Shown one piece after another: positions 1-9,206 of a stretch of 64,000 nt of DNA. The notes beneath the pieces are model-generated. The model did not search any database. It worked only from the letters and a program-made list of their open reading frames with translations, and was not told the origin of the DNA. The stretch lies in IMG/VR virus record IMGVR_UViG_3300035670_000038, positions 1-64,000 of that record; one strand, 5' to 3'. How positions within the stretch are numbered: the stretch's first letter is position 1; each line of letters begins with the position of its first letter. The translations under genes and the position numbers were made by a program. Source of the DNA: a virus.

Positions 1-2
1 AC

Positions 3-1445
3 AAAGTTGAAGAATTAAACTCTCGTCGGCAAGACCTTGATGAAATTCGTGTTCAAGAAGATACGAACTTTGATATTAAGGGAATGAAACTCAGTCTTTA
101 TCCATACCAAAAAGTCGGTGTCCAATTCGTAGACAGAGCAGGTGGTCGATGTTTAATCGCTGATGCACCTGGTTTGGGTAAAACTGCACAGGCAATTGGA
201 TATGCACAACATCACAACCTCAAAACTCTTATCGTCTGTCCATTATCGGTCGTGGTCAATTGGCAACGTGAAATCAAGAAGTTCACAGGTAAGAAATCTA
301 CTATTTGGGATAGTAAACATTACGATGGAGAATTGGACAATCAGTTTCATATCGTCCATTACGATGCCGTAGCAAAGATTAACAAGGCACTTCGTGACCA
401 GAAGTTTGACCTTTTGGTATGCGACGAAGCAACCTATCTCAAAAATCGTCAAACCATTCGAGCAAAAAGTATCTTGGGGTCGTGGAAAGAACGACGAAAG
501 TATCCTGGGATTAAAACCAAGTATTCTATTTTCTTGACGGGAACACCAGTAATGTCTCGTCCAATAGAAGCGTTTAGTTTATTAAATTTCTTGGATAAAG
601 AACGATTTAATAATTTCTATCATTTCGTCGAACGATATGGTGGATGGAAAGGTGACGCACCTCGTAATCTTCAAGACCTCCACGACAGAACAAAAGATTT
701 GGTCATTCGTCGCAAGAAAGACCAAGTGTTGAAGGAATTACCAAAGAAACAACGTAATGACCTGTACGTAGAATTAACTAAGGAAGAAAAGAAAGAATAT
801 CAGCAATTACTCAAAGAAGTCTTTGGTCAGTGGAAAATGACGGGTAAACCATCAGTCACCCACATGCCAAAACTCCAAGGATTTCTTATCCAGAAGAAGA
901 TGCCACGATTGATGGAAATGATTGATGAATTTTTGGATAATGATAGGTCAATTCTTATCTTTAGTAATTATCTCGAACCTCTTCGTTTCTTGACCGAACA
1001 TTATGGAAACAAGGCAGCTCTCTTGACGGGTGATATGAACAGAAACCAACGACAAGAAAGTATTGATAGATTGGTAAGTGGTGAAGCTAAAATCGGATGT
1101 TTTAGTTTATTGGCAGCAGGTATGGGTATTGACGGATTACAGAAAGTAATAGATACGGTAGTATTTTTAAATTGTGATTGGGTTCCAGCAAACCACGAAC
1201 AAGCAGAGGACAGAACTCATCGTATCGGTCAAACAAACCAAGTCCAAGCGTATTATATGTTATGTGAGGACACTATAGACGAATATATGCGGGATATTTT
1301 GAAGGAGAAACAGAAGGTGGCCGACCTCGTAGTAGACGGGGAATTGGTCACTCCTGACAGTAATAAATCATTTTTTAGAGAATTTGTCCGTAGAATTAGT
1401 AGTGCATATAATACTCATTTTACCGATGAAAATATAGAAGATTGA
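3..1445 (+). CDS. SNF2-family DNA helicase/translocase, 5'-truncated by window edge
   Basis: An ATP-driven DNA translocase of superfamily 2, probably acting in replication, recombination or fork remodelling. Counting from the ATG at 84, a Walker A motif (GLGKT) lies at residues 30-34, a DEAT box at 114-117, and a C-terminal motif VI of the QAEDRTHRIGQ type that is diagnostic of SNF2/SMARCAL1-like enzymes. The frame stays open from the ATG at 84 back to base 3, so the real protein very likely begins upstream of the window and the ATG at 84 is internal. T4 UvsW is a functional analogue, but the HRIGQ motif points to SNF2 rather than UvsW proper. Family is secure; role is inferred. Confidence 0.88.
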   Translation, partial: KVEELNSRRQDLDEIRVQEDTNFDIKGMKLSLYPYQKVGVQFVDRAGGRCLIADAPGLGKTAQAIGYAQHHNLKTLIVCPLSVVVNWQREIKKFTGKKSTIWDSKHYDGELDNQFHIVHYDAVAKINKALRDQKFDLLVCDEATYLKNRQTIRAKSILGSWKERRKYPGIKTKYSIFLTGTPVMSRPIEAFSLLNFLDKERFNNFYHFVERYGGWKGDAPRNLQDLHDRTKDLVIRRKKDQVLKELPKKQRNDLYVELTKEEKKEYQQLLKEVFGQWKMTGKPSVTHMPKLQGFLIQKKMPRLMEMIDEFLDNDRSILIFSNYLEPLRFLTEHYGNKAALLTGDMNRNQRQESIDRLVSGEAKIGCFSLLAAGMGIDGLQKVIDTVVFLNCDWVPANHEQAEDRTHRIGQTNQVQAYYMLCEDTIDEYMRDILKEKQKVADLVVDGELVTPDSNKSFFREFVRRISSAYNTHFTDENIED

Positions 1446-1453
1446 TATTTATA
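1446..1453 (+). promoter_or_regulatory. Candidate late-promoter-like octamer TATTTATA
   Basis: TATTTATA directly follows the stop of the helicase gene and lies 39 bp before the baseplate gene start at 1485. It is one of six such octamers in gaps upstream of genes. It resembles the reverse complement of the T4 late promoter TATAAATA, so a promoter role is inference. Confidence 0.35.
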
Positions 1454-1484
1454 TACAAGTATTTACAACACAAGGAGTTATTTT

Positions 1485-2231
1485 ATGTCAAATGTTACAT
1501 TCCCTACAGAGGTAATTGATTTACCAAGTAAGGGTAAGTTTTACCCAGAAGGGCATCCTCTAAAAAGTGGTCAAATTGAATTGAAGTATATGACCGCAAA
1601 GGAAGAAGATATTTTAACTTCACAAAATCTTATTAAAAAAGGTATTGTGCTGGATAAACTCGTTGATAGTTTAATTGTTACAAAAGGCGTAACACATGAA
1701 GATTTATTTTTGGGTGACTTAAATGCGGTAATGGTTGCAAGTCGTATTCTTGGATATGGTAAGGATTATCCAGTAACGGCAACGTGTCCAAAATGTGGTG
1801 AATCTAATGAACATATAGTGAATCTCACAGAATTGGAAACAAAAGAAATAGATGAAAATGCAAGTATGGAATTGGAATTACCAATAAGTAAAAAGAAACT
1901 CAAACTTCGTTTGTTGACTCGTAAGATTGAAAAGGCAGTTGAACAGGAACTAGAAGGGTTACGAAAGGTTGGATTACAAGTAGAACCCGAAGCTACTACA
2001 AGAATGAGATATTTGGTAGAAGAAGTGGATGGTTCAACTAATCAAAAAGACATTCGGGAAACAGTAGAAAATATGTTGGTGGCGGATACACGAGCTATCA
2101 GAGATTTTTATAAAAAGGTTTCACCAGATATCAAGTTTGAATCAAGTTATACTTGTTCTAGTTGTGATCAAACTTCTGTATTACCAATCGCAATAGGCTT
2201 GAACTTTTTTTGGCCTGACGCAAGAATATAG
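1485..2231 (+). CDS. T4 gp26-like baseplate hub/assembly protein
   Basis: Probable baseplate hub assembly component of a contractile tail. The N-terminal LPSKGKFYP stretch and MTAKEEDIL segment (residues 36-44) are typical of the T4 baseplate protein family that includes gp26. Two CxxC pairs (C101/C104 and C224/C227) could bind one zinc ion. T4 gp26 is about 208 residues, so this 248-residue copy is slightly longer. AAGGAG lies just upstream of the ATG. It heads the tail block and is followed by a tiny gene and the tail-length protein, an order that fits T4-like hub genes. Family recognition is from memory of conserved patterns. Confidence 0.75.
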   Translation: MSNVTFPTEVIDLPSKGKFYPEGHPLKSGQIELKYMTAKEEDILTSQNLIKKGIVLDKLVDSLIVTKGVTHEDLFLGDLNAVMVASRILGYGKDYPVTATCPKCGESNEHIVNLTELETKEIDENASMELELPISKKKLKLRLLTRKIEKAVEQELEGLRKVGLQVEPEATTRMRYLVEEVDGSTNQKDIRETVENMLVADTRAIRDFYKKVSPDIKFESSYTCSSCDQTSVLPIAIGLNFFWPDARI

Positions 2232-2238
2232 GATAAAC

Positions 2239-2409
2239 ATGCATAAGGTCATCTTTTCTATGATATATCACGGAAAAGGTGGATTTACCTTTCAAGATTT
2301 ATACAATATGCCAGTGTTCTTGCGCGGCTTCTATTTAGGTGAAATGAATAAAGAAGTTGAACGACAAAATGCAGAGATTGAAAAGATTACTAAAAAACCT
2401 CGTAAATGA
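2239..2409 (+). CDS. Small 56-aa protein between gp26-like and tail-length genes
   Basis: A 56-residue ORF starts 8 bp after the gp26-like stop and ends 8 bp before the tail-length gene. It begins MHKVIFSMIYHGKGG and ends in a charged, lysine-rich helix. The position between a baseplate gene and the tail-length gene is where tailed phages often place small assembly chaperones (for example gp51 or gp28 in T4). No motif proves this, and the ribosome site (AGGATAA) is weak. I consider it a real gene because it fills the gap exactly in a densely packed operon. Confidence 0.6.
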   Translation: MHKVIFSMIYHGKGGFTFQDLYNMPVFLRGFYLGEMNKEVERQNAEIEKITKKPRK

Positions 2410-2417
2410 GATAGTAG

Positions 2418-4283
2418 ATGGCAACTCCACTAGACGTACAGATAGCTTATAGCGAAACAATGGAGGAACTTACAGCAACATCACGTAAGTTCGAAGAGTT
2501 AATAAGAAAAAATAATATGCGTCAATTAGTTGACTTTAATAAGGAACTAATTGACTCGGCTACCGCTTTTAATTCATTAGCAGGTAAGATTACACAATCG
2601 GTACAAACATTAGACAAATTTAACACCTCAGTAAAAGCTGGAAACACTACTGCCACGATGTTATATATGGGTCAGGCACTATCTAGTGCTGGTAGATCAT
2701 TAATTGATCTCCGTGACAAAATATATCAATTACAAAATCAATTAGGTACTACATTCGCAACAGCAGTAGATTCTGGAACAGCAGCTTTTACAAATCAAAT
2801 TACATCCCTATTCACTGCTGGACCGGCATTAAGTTTCAAAGATAGTATAGATGCCATCAACGCATTCCAAAAAGAATTTGGTACGTTATTAACACGTGGT
2901 GCAGCGGCCGATATAGCAAAGAGTGCAAAGCAATTTGGTACTGATGTTGGTGTGTTCGTTAGAGCACAGCGTGCGTTTTTAGTTGGTCCAAACGGTTTAG
3001 CAAACCAAGCAAGATTACAACAACAATTTATTACACAATTTAGAGCTGCAGGATTAACTGCAAATCAGGCATTGACTTTTGCTGCAAATAATGCAAACCT
3101 TGTAGCTATCGCTGGTGTTAAATACGCAGATGCATTGGCACGAGCAGCAGCAAACGCAACAAAAATTGGTGTATCATTAGAAAAAACTGAAGGATTTGCA
3201 GATACACTGGTTGGTGATTTTGAAGGAGGATTGGAACGTATCTCTGAATTACGAGCAATGGGTGTTGAAGTAGACTTCAACGAATTGGCTCGTATCGCAG
3301 GCACGGGTACCCCAGAAGAAGTATTTAATGAACTATCCCGACAACTTGGTGGAAATAACGCATTACTTAATGAAGTGCAACGTAATCGTTTTCTTAAAGT
3401 TGCAATAGAACGTGATTTGGGATTGAGTATAGCAGATGTAAGACGTTTAGCAGCAGGACCAGGAGGATTACCTGGTGAAGAAACTAAACCTGAAGAAAAT
3501 CAAGGTGGGTTTCTTGCAGGATTAACAAAAGTTATAGGACCATTTGCAAAGGTCGGTGGTATTTTAGCAACTGCCATGGGATTACAAACTATGGCAACCA
3601 TAGGAAATACCATGGCTCTTATGAAAAATACTGGTGCAAGTATGGCACAAGCACTAGGATTAAAAACGGGTGGTGGTGGACTGACGGGATTAGGAACAGC
3701 AGCTAAGGGACTTGGTATCGCTGGTGGTATTGCGGGTACAGTAGGTGGTGCGGTAGGTGCATACCAATCAATGAAAGCAGGAGACAAAGGTGGTGCATTA
3801 GCAAACGTATTGATGTCTACTTTATCGGGAGCAGGTACGGGTGCTATAATCGGTGGTGGACCTATCGGTGCATTAGTTGGTGGTTTGATTGGGTTGGGGT
3901 CAGGACTTATTAGTATGGCAGCAGCAAGTGATATCGCAATGGGGCCTGGTGCTGGTAGAGTATTATTGGGTCCAGAAGGTGCATTTTCATTAAATCCAAA
4001 AGATTCTATATTAGCAGGAACAAATTTGTTCCAACAAGCAAATGATGTGGCATACGTCAATCCATCCTCACCACCAGTAGAAAAATTAGCACAATCAAAA
4101 ATGATGAATGCATCGGAAGCATCAACTACAAATGTAAATGTTGATATGTCTAAGTTGGAATCTAAACTTGATAAATTAGCATCTGCATTCTCCGCAATAA
4201 AGATTGAAATGGACGGAAACACAGTAGGACGGGTTTCATTAAACGCACGGTCACCACTTGACCGTCTTTCTGTGGTGGGTTAA
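2418..4283 (+). CDS. Tail-length/baseplate hub protein (gp29 or tape-measure type)
   Basis: A 621-residue structural protein. The first 150 residues are helical and polar. Residues about 360-510 are a glycine/alanine-rich hydrophobic stretch (repeated GGxxG, AGGIAGTVGG) typical of tape-measure or hub proteins that insert into membrane or line the tail tube. Length is close to T4 gp29 (about 590 aa), which sets tail length and sits in the hub. Position after the gp26-like gene and before the tube-cap-like gene agrees. Exact equivalence to gp29 versus a tape-measure protein is not resolvable by eye. Confidence 0.6.
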   Translation: MATPLDVQIAYSETMEELTATSRKFEELIRKNNMRQLVDFNKELIDSATAFNSLAGKITQSVQTLDKFNTSVKAGNTTATMLYMGQALSSAGRSLIDLRDKIYQLQNQLGTTFATAVDSGTAAFTNQITSLFTAGPALSFKDSIDAINAFQKEFGTLLTRGAAADIAKSAKQFGTDVGVFVRAQRAFLVGPNGLANQARLQQQFITQFRAAGLTANQALTFAANNANLVAIAGVKYADALARAAANATKIGVSLEKTEGFADTLVGDFEGGLERISELRAMGVEVDFNELARIAGTGTPEEVFNELSRQLGGNNALLNEVQRNRFLKVAIERDLGLSIADVRRLAAGPGGLPGEETKPEENQGGFLAGLTKVIGPFAKVGGILATAMGLQTMATIGNTMALMKNTGASMAQALGLKTGGGGLTGLGTAAKGLGIAGGIAGTVGGAVGAYQSMKAGDKGGALANVLMSTLSGAGTGAIIGGGPIGALVGGLIGLGSGLISMAAASDIAMGPGAGRVLLGPEGAFSLNPKDSILAGTNLFQQANDVAYVNPSSPPVEKLAQSKMMNASEASTTNVNVDMSKLESKLDKLASAFSAIKIEMDGNTVGRVSLNARSPLDRLSVVG

Positions 4284-4286
4284 TTT

Positions 4287-6464
4287 ATGGCAAAGATATT
4301 TAGTAATATTGCAAAAAACGCTCCGAATCTACGTAAAAGATACGATGATTCAACCGTAGCAAACGAATTAACCACGTTCACAGCGTTAAGAAATGAAGGT
4401 GGTACAGACATAGTATATAAATCAAATTTACAACAAAATGTATATAATTTATATACAGACCCAGCAACTACATCCACAATAATAGATAGAAACTTCGCAT
4501 CTAGTAGACTGGTACAACCAGAAATTGTTATTCGTATCAGACGTTCTAAATTTTATGACGCATTTAGAATAGCAAACGTAAATATACCATCATTGAACGT
4601 TCCAGTAAACAATACGTTAGTTGAAATAAAACCTTATAGTTCTGCAAATGTTGACGAAATTTATTCGGTGGATAATAGTAGAATGCTACGGGACAGCCGT
4701 TCCAACCCATTAGTATCTGGTCCACGTGATGTAGTTCGTATGCGACGATATTTGAATAGTGGTGCTGGTGTAAACTTTAAATTATTCCAACAGATACTAC
4801 AAGCAGGTAATACCTTTGGTCAATCACAAGGATATAATCCTGTGTCTGTGGAAACAATGGTATTGAATTATCGTAACGCTACCTTCTATAATCCATTAGA
4901 ACGAGTTTCTAGAATACTCGAAGGTAATGCAATCACAAACCCAGAACTACAAGGTCGTTTACAAAAAAGAACTGCATTGGATGCACAAAGTAGATTACGA
5001 TTAAAATTTGTTGGTGGTGGTAATGCACAATCACAACAATCTCCATTTCTTGGGGCACTCAATAATTTATTATCATCTACTTTACGTGACAGAATCAATA
5101 GTATAAACATCCCAATTCCAGGATTTGCTAGAAATTTGTTTGGTAGTTCCATCAATGTTGGGCAAATTAACAGACAACTTGATGCAATTTCTGCTGGTGC
5201 GGATGCAATTCGTCGTGGGTTGAATACTAATAATTCAACATTAGAAGCAGACCAAACAGCATACGATTCTTTATACTTGAAGAATTTATGGCCATTAATG
5301 AAGGAAAATGATGGTACAATTAGAAATTTTCAAGGTCCACAAGGAACAAGACAACAATATCTTGATAGAGCACGACAAGCGATACGTAAAGGTAAGGATA
5401 TCAATAATGTAAACAAAAATACACTAGAATATCCTGACGATGATTACAGAAGTTCTGCAACGTACACAGAAGATGTTCGGTCAACTGGAACAAAAACAAA
5501 GGAAGGATTAATAACTGCAACTTATATTAAGGATGAAATGAATTTCATCAACCAAGGTACAGCAGGTGCGGTTGATGCAGCACAGTTAGATGGGTTGCAT
5601 GAAGATGCGGATTATATTAAGTTTAGAATTGTAGTTCCTGGTGTATTTGATAGAGGTATTAACTTTAGAGCATTTATTGAAGATATTAACCACAATTCAC
5701 GAGGACAATACGAAGAAGTTCGATATGTTGGTAGACCGGAACGATTTATTACATATAAGGGTATGAATCGTAGTATGACCGTTAGTGTGTTCTTAGTGGC
5801 ATTTAGTGACCAAGAATTAACAACCATTTGGACTCGTGCTAATATGTTAAATAAATTAACGTTCCCAATAGACGCATCTGGTGGATTTATGACTCCCCCA
5901 ATTGCAAGATTAACTATTGGTAATGTAATTGTAAACCAACCAGGATATGTAGAAAATGTAGATATGCGCTTACAAGACATTCCGTGGGACATTGATAGAG
6001 AATTGCCACAAGCTATCAAATTAAATTTCACATATAATATCATCGAAGAAGGATTCGTTACACAAAAAGCAACAAATCCATTTGCACCAGGTTCTCAAAT
6101 ATTTGGTGAACGTGATGTCGCACAACGAACTCAACAACTATTTGCTGGATTTGAACAAACAAATCAAAGTATTAATTCTGCATTAAGTAATTTAAATATA
6201 CCAACACCTAACATTCCTAATATTACAACCGATTTGACATTCCCACGAGGGAGTACTACTCAAACTGGTGCAAGTATCGCCGGATATCTTAATCAACGAG
6301 ACTTGGATGCACAACGTAGAGCAGAAACAAGATTTTCGGAAGGTGCTGCAAGAATAGCGGCACAACAAGAATTAGATAGACGAGCTGTATCAAATAATCA
6401 ACTACAAGGTACGGCGGAAGGCGGATTAGAACAGGTGTTCCGTGATTTAGGCGTAGTCCCATAA
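4287..6464 (+). CDS. Baseplate tail-tube cap/initiator-like protein (gp48/gp54 type)
   Basis: A 725-residue structural protein starting 3 bp after the previous stop. Residues about 440-590 hold a recognisable segment: an acidic-aromatic stretch (FRAFIEDINHNSRGQYEEV), then YVGRPERFITYKG, then an alternating beta pattern. This GRPE...YxG pattern resembles domains of phage proteins that cap the tail tube at the baseplate. The N-terminal half has no family I recognise. It lies between tail-length and LysM-like genes, as expected for the tube-baseplate junction. The structural role is fairly sure; the T4 counterpart is tentative. Confidence 0.55.
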   Translation: MAKIFSNIAKNAPNLRKRYDDSTVANELTTFTALRNEGGTDIVYKSNLQQNVYNLYTDPATTSTIIDRNFASSRLVQPEIVIRIRRSKFYDAFRIANVNIPSLNVPVNNTLVEIKPYSSANVDEIYSVDNSRMLRDSRSNPLVSGPRDVVRMRRYLNSGAGVNFKLFQQILQAGNTFGQSQGYNPVSVETMVLNYRNATFYNPLERVSRILEGNAITNPELQGRLQKRTALDAQSRLRLKFVGGGNAQSQQSPFLGALNNLLSSTLRDRINSINIPIPGFARNLFGSSINVGQINRQLDAISAGADAIRRGLNTNNSTLEADQTAYDSLYLKNLWPLMKENDGTIRNFQGPQGTRQQYLDRARQAIRKGKDINNVNKNTLEYPDDDYRSSATYTEDVRSTGTKTKEGLITATYIKDEMNFINQGTAGAVDAAQLDGLHEDADYIKFRIVVPGVFDRGINFRAFIEDINHNSRGQYEEVRYVGRPERFITYKGMNRSMTVSVFLVAFSDQELTTIWTRANMLNKLTFPIDASGGFMTPPIARLTIGNVIVNQPGYVENVDMRLQDIPWDIDRELPQAIKLNFTYNIIEEGFVTQKATNPFAPGSQIFGERDVAQRTQQLFAGFEQTNQSINSALSNLNIPTPNIPNITTDLTFPRGSTTQTGASIAGYLNQRDLDAQRRAETRFSEGAARIAAQQELDRRAVSNNQLQGTAEGGLEQVFRDLGVVP

Positions 6465-6477
6465 CCCATAATATAAT

Positions 6478-6750
6478 ATGTTACCAAGATACGTTAATAA
6501 CTTACAAATACGAAGAACGGATAGTGGAACTCGTTACTATTCTACAGTAATAACAAATCCCATTCCACCAGACACATTTGAGTTAGTTATCACTGCACAA
6601 GACGGTGACCGTTTTGACTCATTAGCTGTACGATACTATAAAGATGCCGCTAAGTGGTGGATTATTGCAAAGGCAAATAATTTATTGAATGGAACGATGA
6701 TGGTACCTGGTGGTACACAGTTGGTTATTCCATCTGCGGGGTTATTATAA
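6478..6750 (+). CDS. Small LysM-like baseplate hub protein
   Basis: A 90-residue protein whose second half is LysM-like: DGDRFDSLAVRYY, then KWWIIAKANNL and PGGTQLVIP. Small LysM-like tail proteins (the gpX or gp53 type in other myophages) sit at the hub or help anchor the tail to peptidoglycan. It is wedged between the tube-cap-like and hub-like genes. The start has little Shine-Dalgarno sequence and probably relies on coupling across the TAATATG junction. Confidence 0.6.
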   Translation: MLPRYVNNLQIRRTDSGTRYYSTVITNPIPPDTFELVITAQDGDRFDSLAVRYYKDAAKWWIIAKANNLLNGTMMVPGGTQLVIPSAGLL

Positions 6751-6753
6751 TTT

Positions 6754-9204
6754 ATGGCGTTGAATCCAGTTGAAACTATGAACGTATTTGCTGATGGTCT
6801 TTCAAAAGAACTTCGCAAACGTTCCTTATCAACAAATTTAGTTAAAACACGCACCCCATTTTTACGGTTCACTACTGCTGCGTATATGGATGATGTAGCT
6901 ACCAGAATGCGTGAAATAAATTCAGCAAATGCAGAAAAATTTGCAAATGATATTACTGGATATAGAGGTTATAAATTTTTTACACTTGGTGTACATGGGT
7001 ACGAACAACTTAATTATAGTATCCACGATTTGTATGGAACCCAAGGAGATAATGGGTTGGTTATTGGTACAACCTATAAGCAAGGTGTACAAAAATTAGT
7101 AAAAACATTTGGAGGTAAAGCTAAAGCAGGTGATACAGTAGCAAAAAATTACCCACCACCAGGTATCACTAATGCAAAAGTAGAACGATTACGTAATGGT
7201 AACGTTCTTAGATTTACTATTGAAACTCAATGTTATACACAAGAACAATTGGAAATGTTGGATATGATATGTTTTGTTCCTGGTATGACTTGTATTTTAG
7301 AATGGGGAACGCAATACTCAACATCAACGAATCAAGAAAAACTTATAAAGACTCTGGATTTCAAGAATCTCAATGCAACAGTAACGTCAGTAGAAAAAGT
7401 ATTAGGTAATCAATCAAGAACATCGTTTATAGAAGAGTGGTGTGAACCGAATGGATACAATTACGATTGGGCAGTAGCAAACATTGCCAATGTAAAAACC
7501 GTTGTACAAGACAATGTATACAAAACTACGATTATAGCATATGGTGTAGCAGATAATTTACTTTATATTTCCGCATACGCTACCAATAATCCATTAAAGA
7601 CCGAAACAGATACATCAACATCATTAACAAATTATTTTAGATTGAACGGTGAATTCAGCAATACACTAAGACAATATGTAACAACACCGGAGTTATTACC
7701 TAATAGAATATACAGAGATCAAATATTAAAGTTTACTGACGATTATAACAGAGAACAACTTATTGATGTGGTACCAACATCACAAAATACAGGACAAGTA
7801 AACGATTTCGGCCTAGAAGATTCCTATTTCATTACTATGCCATTTTTTATAGATTTGATAATAAATGGTCCTGTTAAGCAAATCATTGAGTCGGGATTAC
7901 CGAATAGATTAAACCAATTAATCGCAACTACAGGTGGGCAAGATCCTATATATGTTGGATATAACGAATCATTACGATCCACTAGTCCAGAAGTTTGTAT
8001 CATATATAACAAAAAGGCAAGAACAAGTAATGCAGCATCGGCAGCGGACAAACGTAATTTAGTAGATCAAGCTACTACTTTAGACGCACGTAATATTGGT
8101 GCACTTAAAGGGTTACCAAATACAAATGCTGCAAATATACAAGGAAGTAATACCGACAAAACTAGTGTGTTTGGTGTAATATCTACATTGAATGATAATT
8201 CTTTTGGTAGTGACATAAATACACCCAGTGGTATCACTCCATTAACAAAGGGAGTTTATATAAACAGTAAGGCTATACAATCTGCGTTCATTAATGCACG
8301 TACCTTTATGGAAGGATTTGAAACTCTACTTAGAAATATAAACTCTGCAACAGAAAATTATTGGGATTTAAAATTATTTTTTGATGATGACATCAATGCA
8401 TATCGTATTTTAGATGACAATGTACGTACAGCACCACAAAGTTCTGATATCTACGAATTTAACAAAAGATTGAACAATTTGGATGGTGATACCATAGGAC
8501 CTGATGTACTAAATATTGAGTTAACTACCGATTATCCAAAGATGTTATTTTCTCAATTAGCTGTAACTGGTATAAACGGAGGTACATTAAATAACATAGC
8601 TAGCTCTCCTGATCGTAAAGACGTTGATTTTAAATTAAATACGTCTGTAAGAGACATATTTAAAATACAGATAGGAGAACCACAACAAACATCGGAAGCA
8701 GGATTAAATAGACCCTCTACAGCAATTTTAGAGTTTGCTACTGGATTGAGTCAAACTGAATCGGGAAGATTATTAGCTAGAGAAGGATTCTCATTTGTTG
8801 GTCCACAATTTGCTAGTACATTCGGTAATTATTTTGCAAGTGGAGTTTCCGGTACTGTTACAGACTTAATACGGGGAGTATTTACTTCTACAAATTTACT
8901 ATCTCAGGCAGAGGCTTTGGATTTAAAGCAACGACTATCTAGAGAAACATTAACACAACAACAATCGGCAGCAATAAGTGACTTATTTGCTACACGAGCA
9001 AAGAGTATCATTAGAAGAAATAAACAAAATGAAATAGAAAGATATGAAAAAGCAATAGATGACGCCATCGAAAGTGGAGTGATTACAGATAGATTTGGTC
9101 GTGATGTAACAAATGTAAAACGTGTTGTTCGAGAAGCAATAGAACGTCAAAGAGATGAATTAATATCTCAAATAGACTCTACAATATCAAACGTAAGAAG
9201 ATAA
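6754..9204 (+). CDS. Large baseplate hub structural protein (gp27-like position)
   Basis: An 816-residue protein starting 3 bp after the LysM-like stop. It is rich in Asn/Thr/Ser, has no signal peptide or membrane segment and ends in a charged coiled-coil-like tail (residues about 740-816, with RRNKQNEIERYEKAIDDAI). Internal QEQLEMLDM and CILEWGTQYS stretches are typical of phage hub proteins but do not identify a family for me. Position between LysM and amidase-spike genes suggests the trimeric hub (gp27 role). That is inference from order and size only. Confidence 0.5.
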   Translation: MALNPVETMNVFADGLSKELRKRSLSTNLVKTRTPFLRFTTAAYMDDVATRMREINSANAEKFANDITGYRGYKFFTLGVHGYEQLNYSIHDLYGTQGDNGLVIGTTYKQGVQKLVKTFGGKAKAGDTVAKNYPPPGITNAKVERLRNGNVLRFTIETQCYTQEQLEMLDMICFVPGMTCILEWGTQYSTSTNQEKLIKTLDFKNLNATVTSVEKVLGNQSRTSFIEEWCEPNGYNYDWAVANIANVKTVVQDNVYKTTIIAYGVADNLLYISAYATNNPLKTETDTSTSLTNYFRLNGEFSNTLRQYVTTPELLPNRIYRDQILKFTDDYNREQLIDVVPTSQNTGQVNDFGLEDSYFITMPFFIDLIINGPVKQIIESGLPNRLNQLIATTGGQDPIYVGYNESLRSTSPEVCIIYNKKARTSNAASAADKRNLVDQATTLDARNIGALKGLPNTNAANIQGSNTDKTSVFGVISTLNDNSFGSDINTPSGITPLTKGVYINSKAIQSAFINARTFMEGFETLLRNINSATENYWDLKLFFDDDINAYRILDDNVRTAPQSSDIYEFNKRLNNLDGDTIGPDVLNIELTTDYPKMLFSQLAVTGINGGTLNNIASSPDRKDVDFKLNTSVRDIFKIQIGEPQQTSEAGLNRPSTAILEFATGLSQTESGRLLAREGFSFVGPQFASTFGNYFASGVSGTVTDLIRGVFTSTNLLSQAEALDLKQRLSRETLTQQQSAAISDLFATRAKSIIRRNKQNEIERYEKAIDDAIESGVITDRFGRDVTNVKRVVREAIERQRDELISQIDSTISNVRR

Positions 9205-9206
9205 GT

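Noticed and set aside
3500-4222. A 240-residue open frame on the minus strand opposite the tail-length gene
   Set aside because: It mirrors the Gly/Ala-rich coding region in reverse, is proline/alanine-biased, has no ribosome site and would be the only antiparallel gene in 64 kb.
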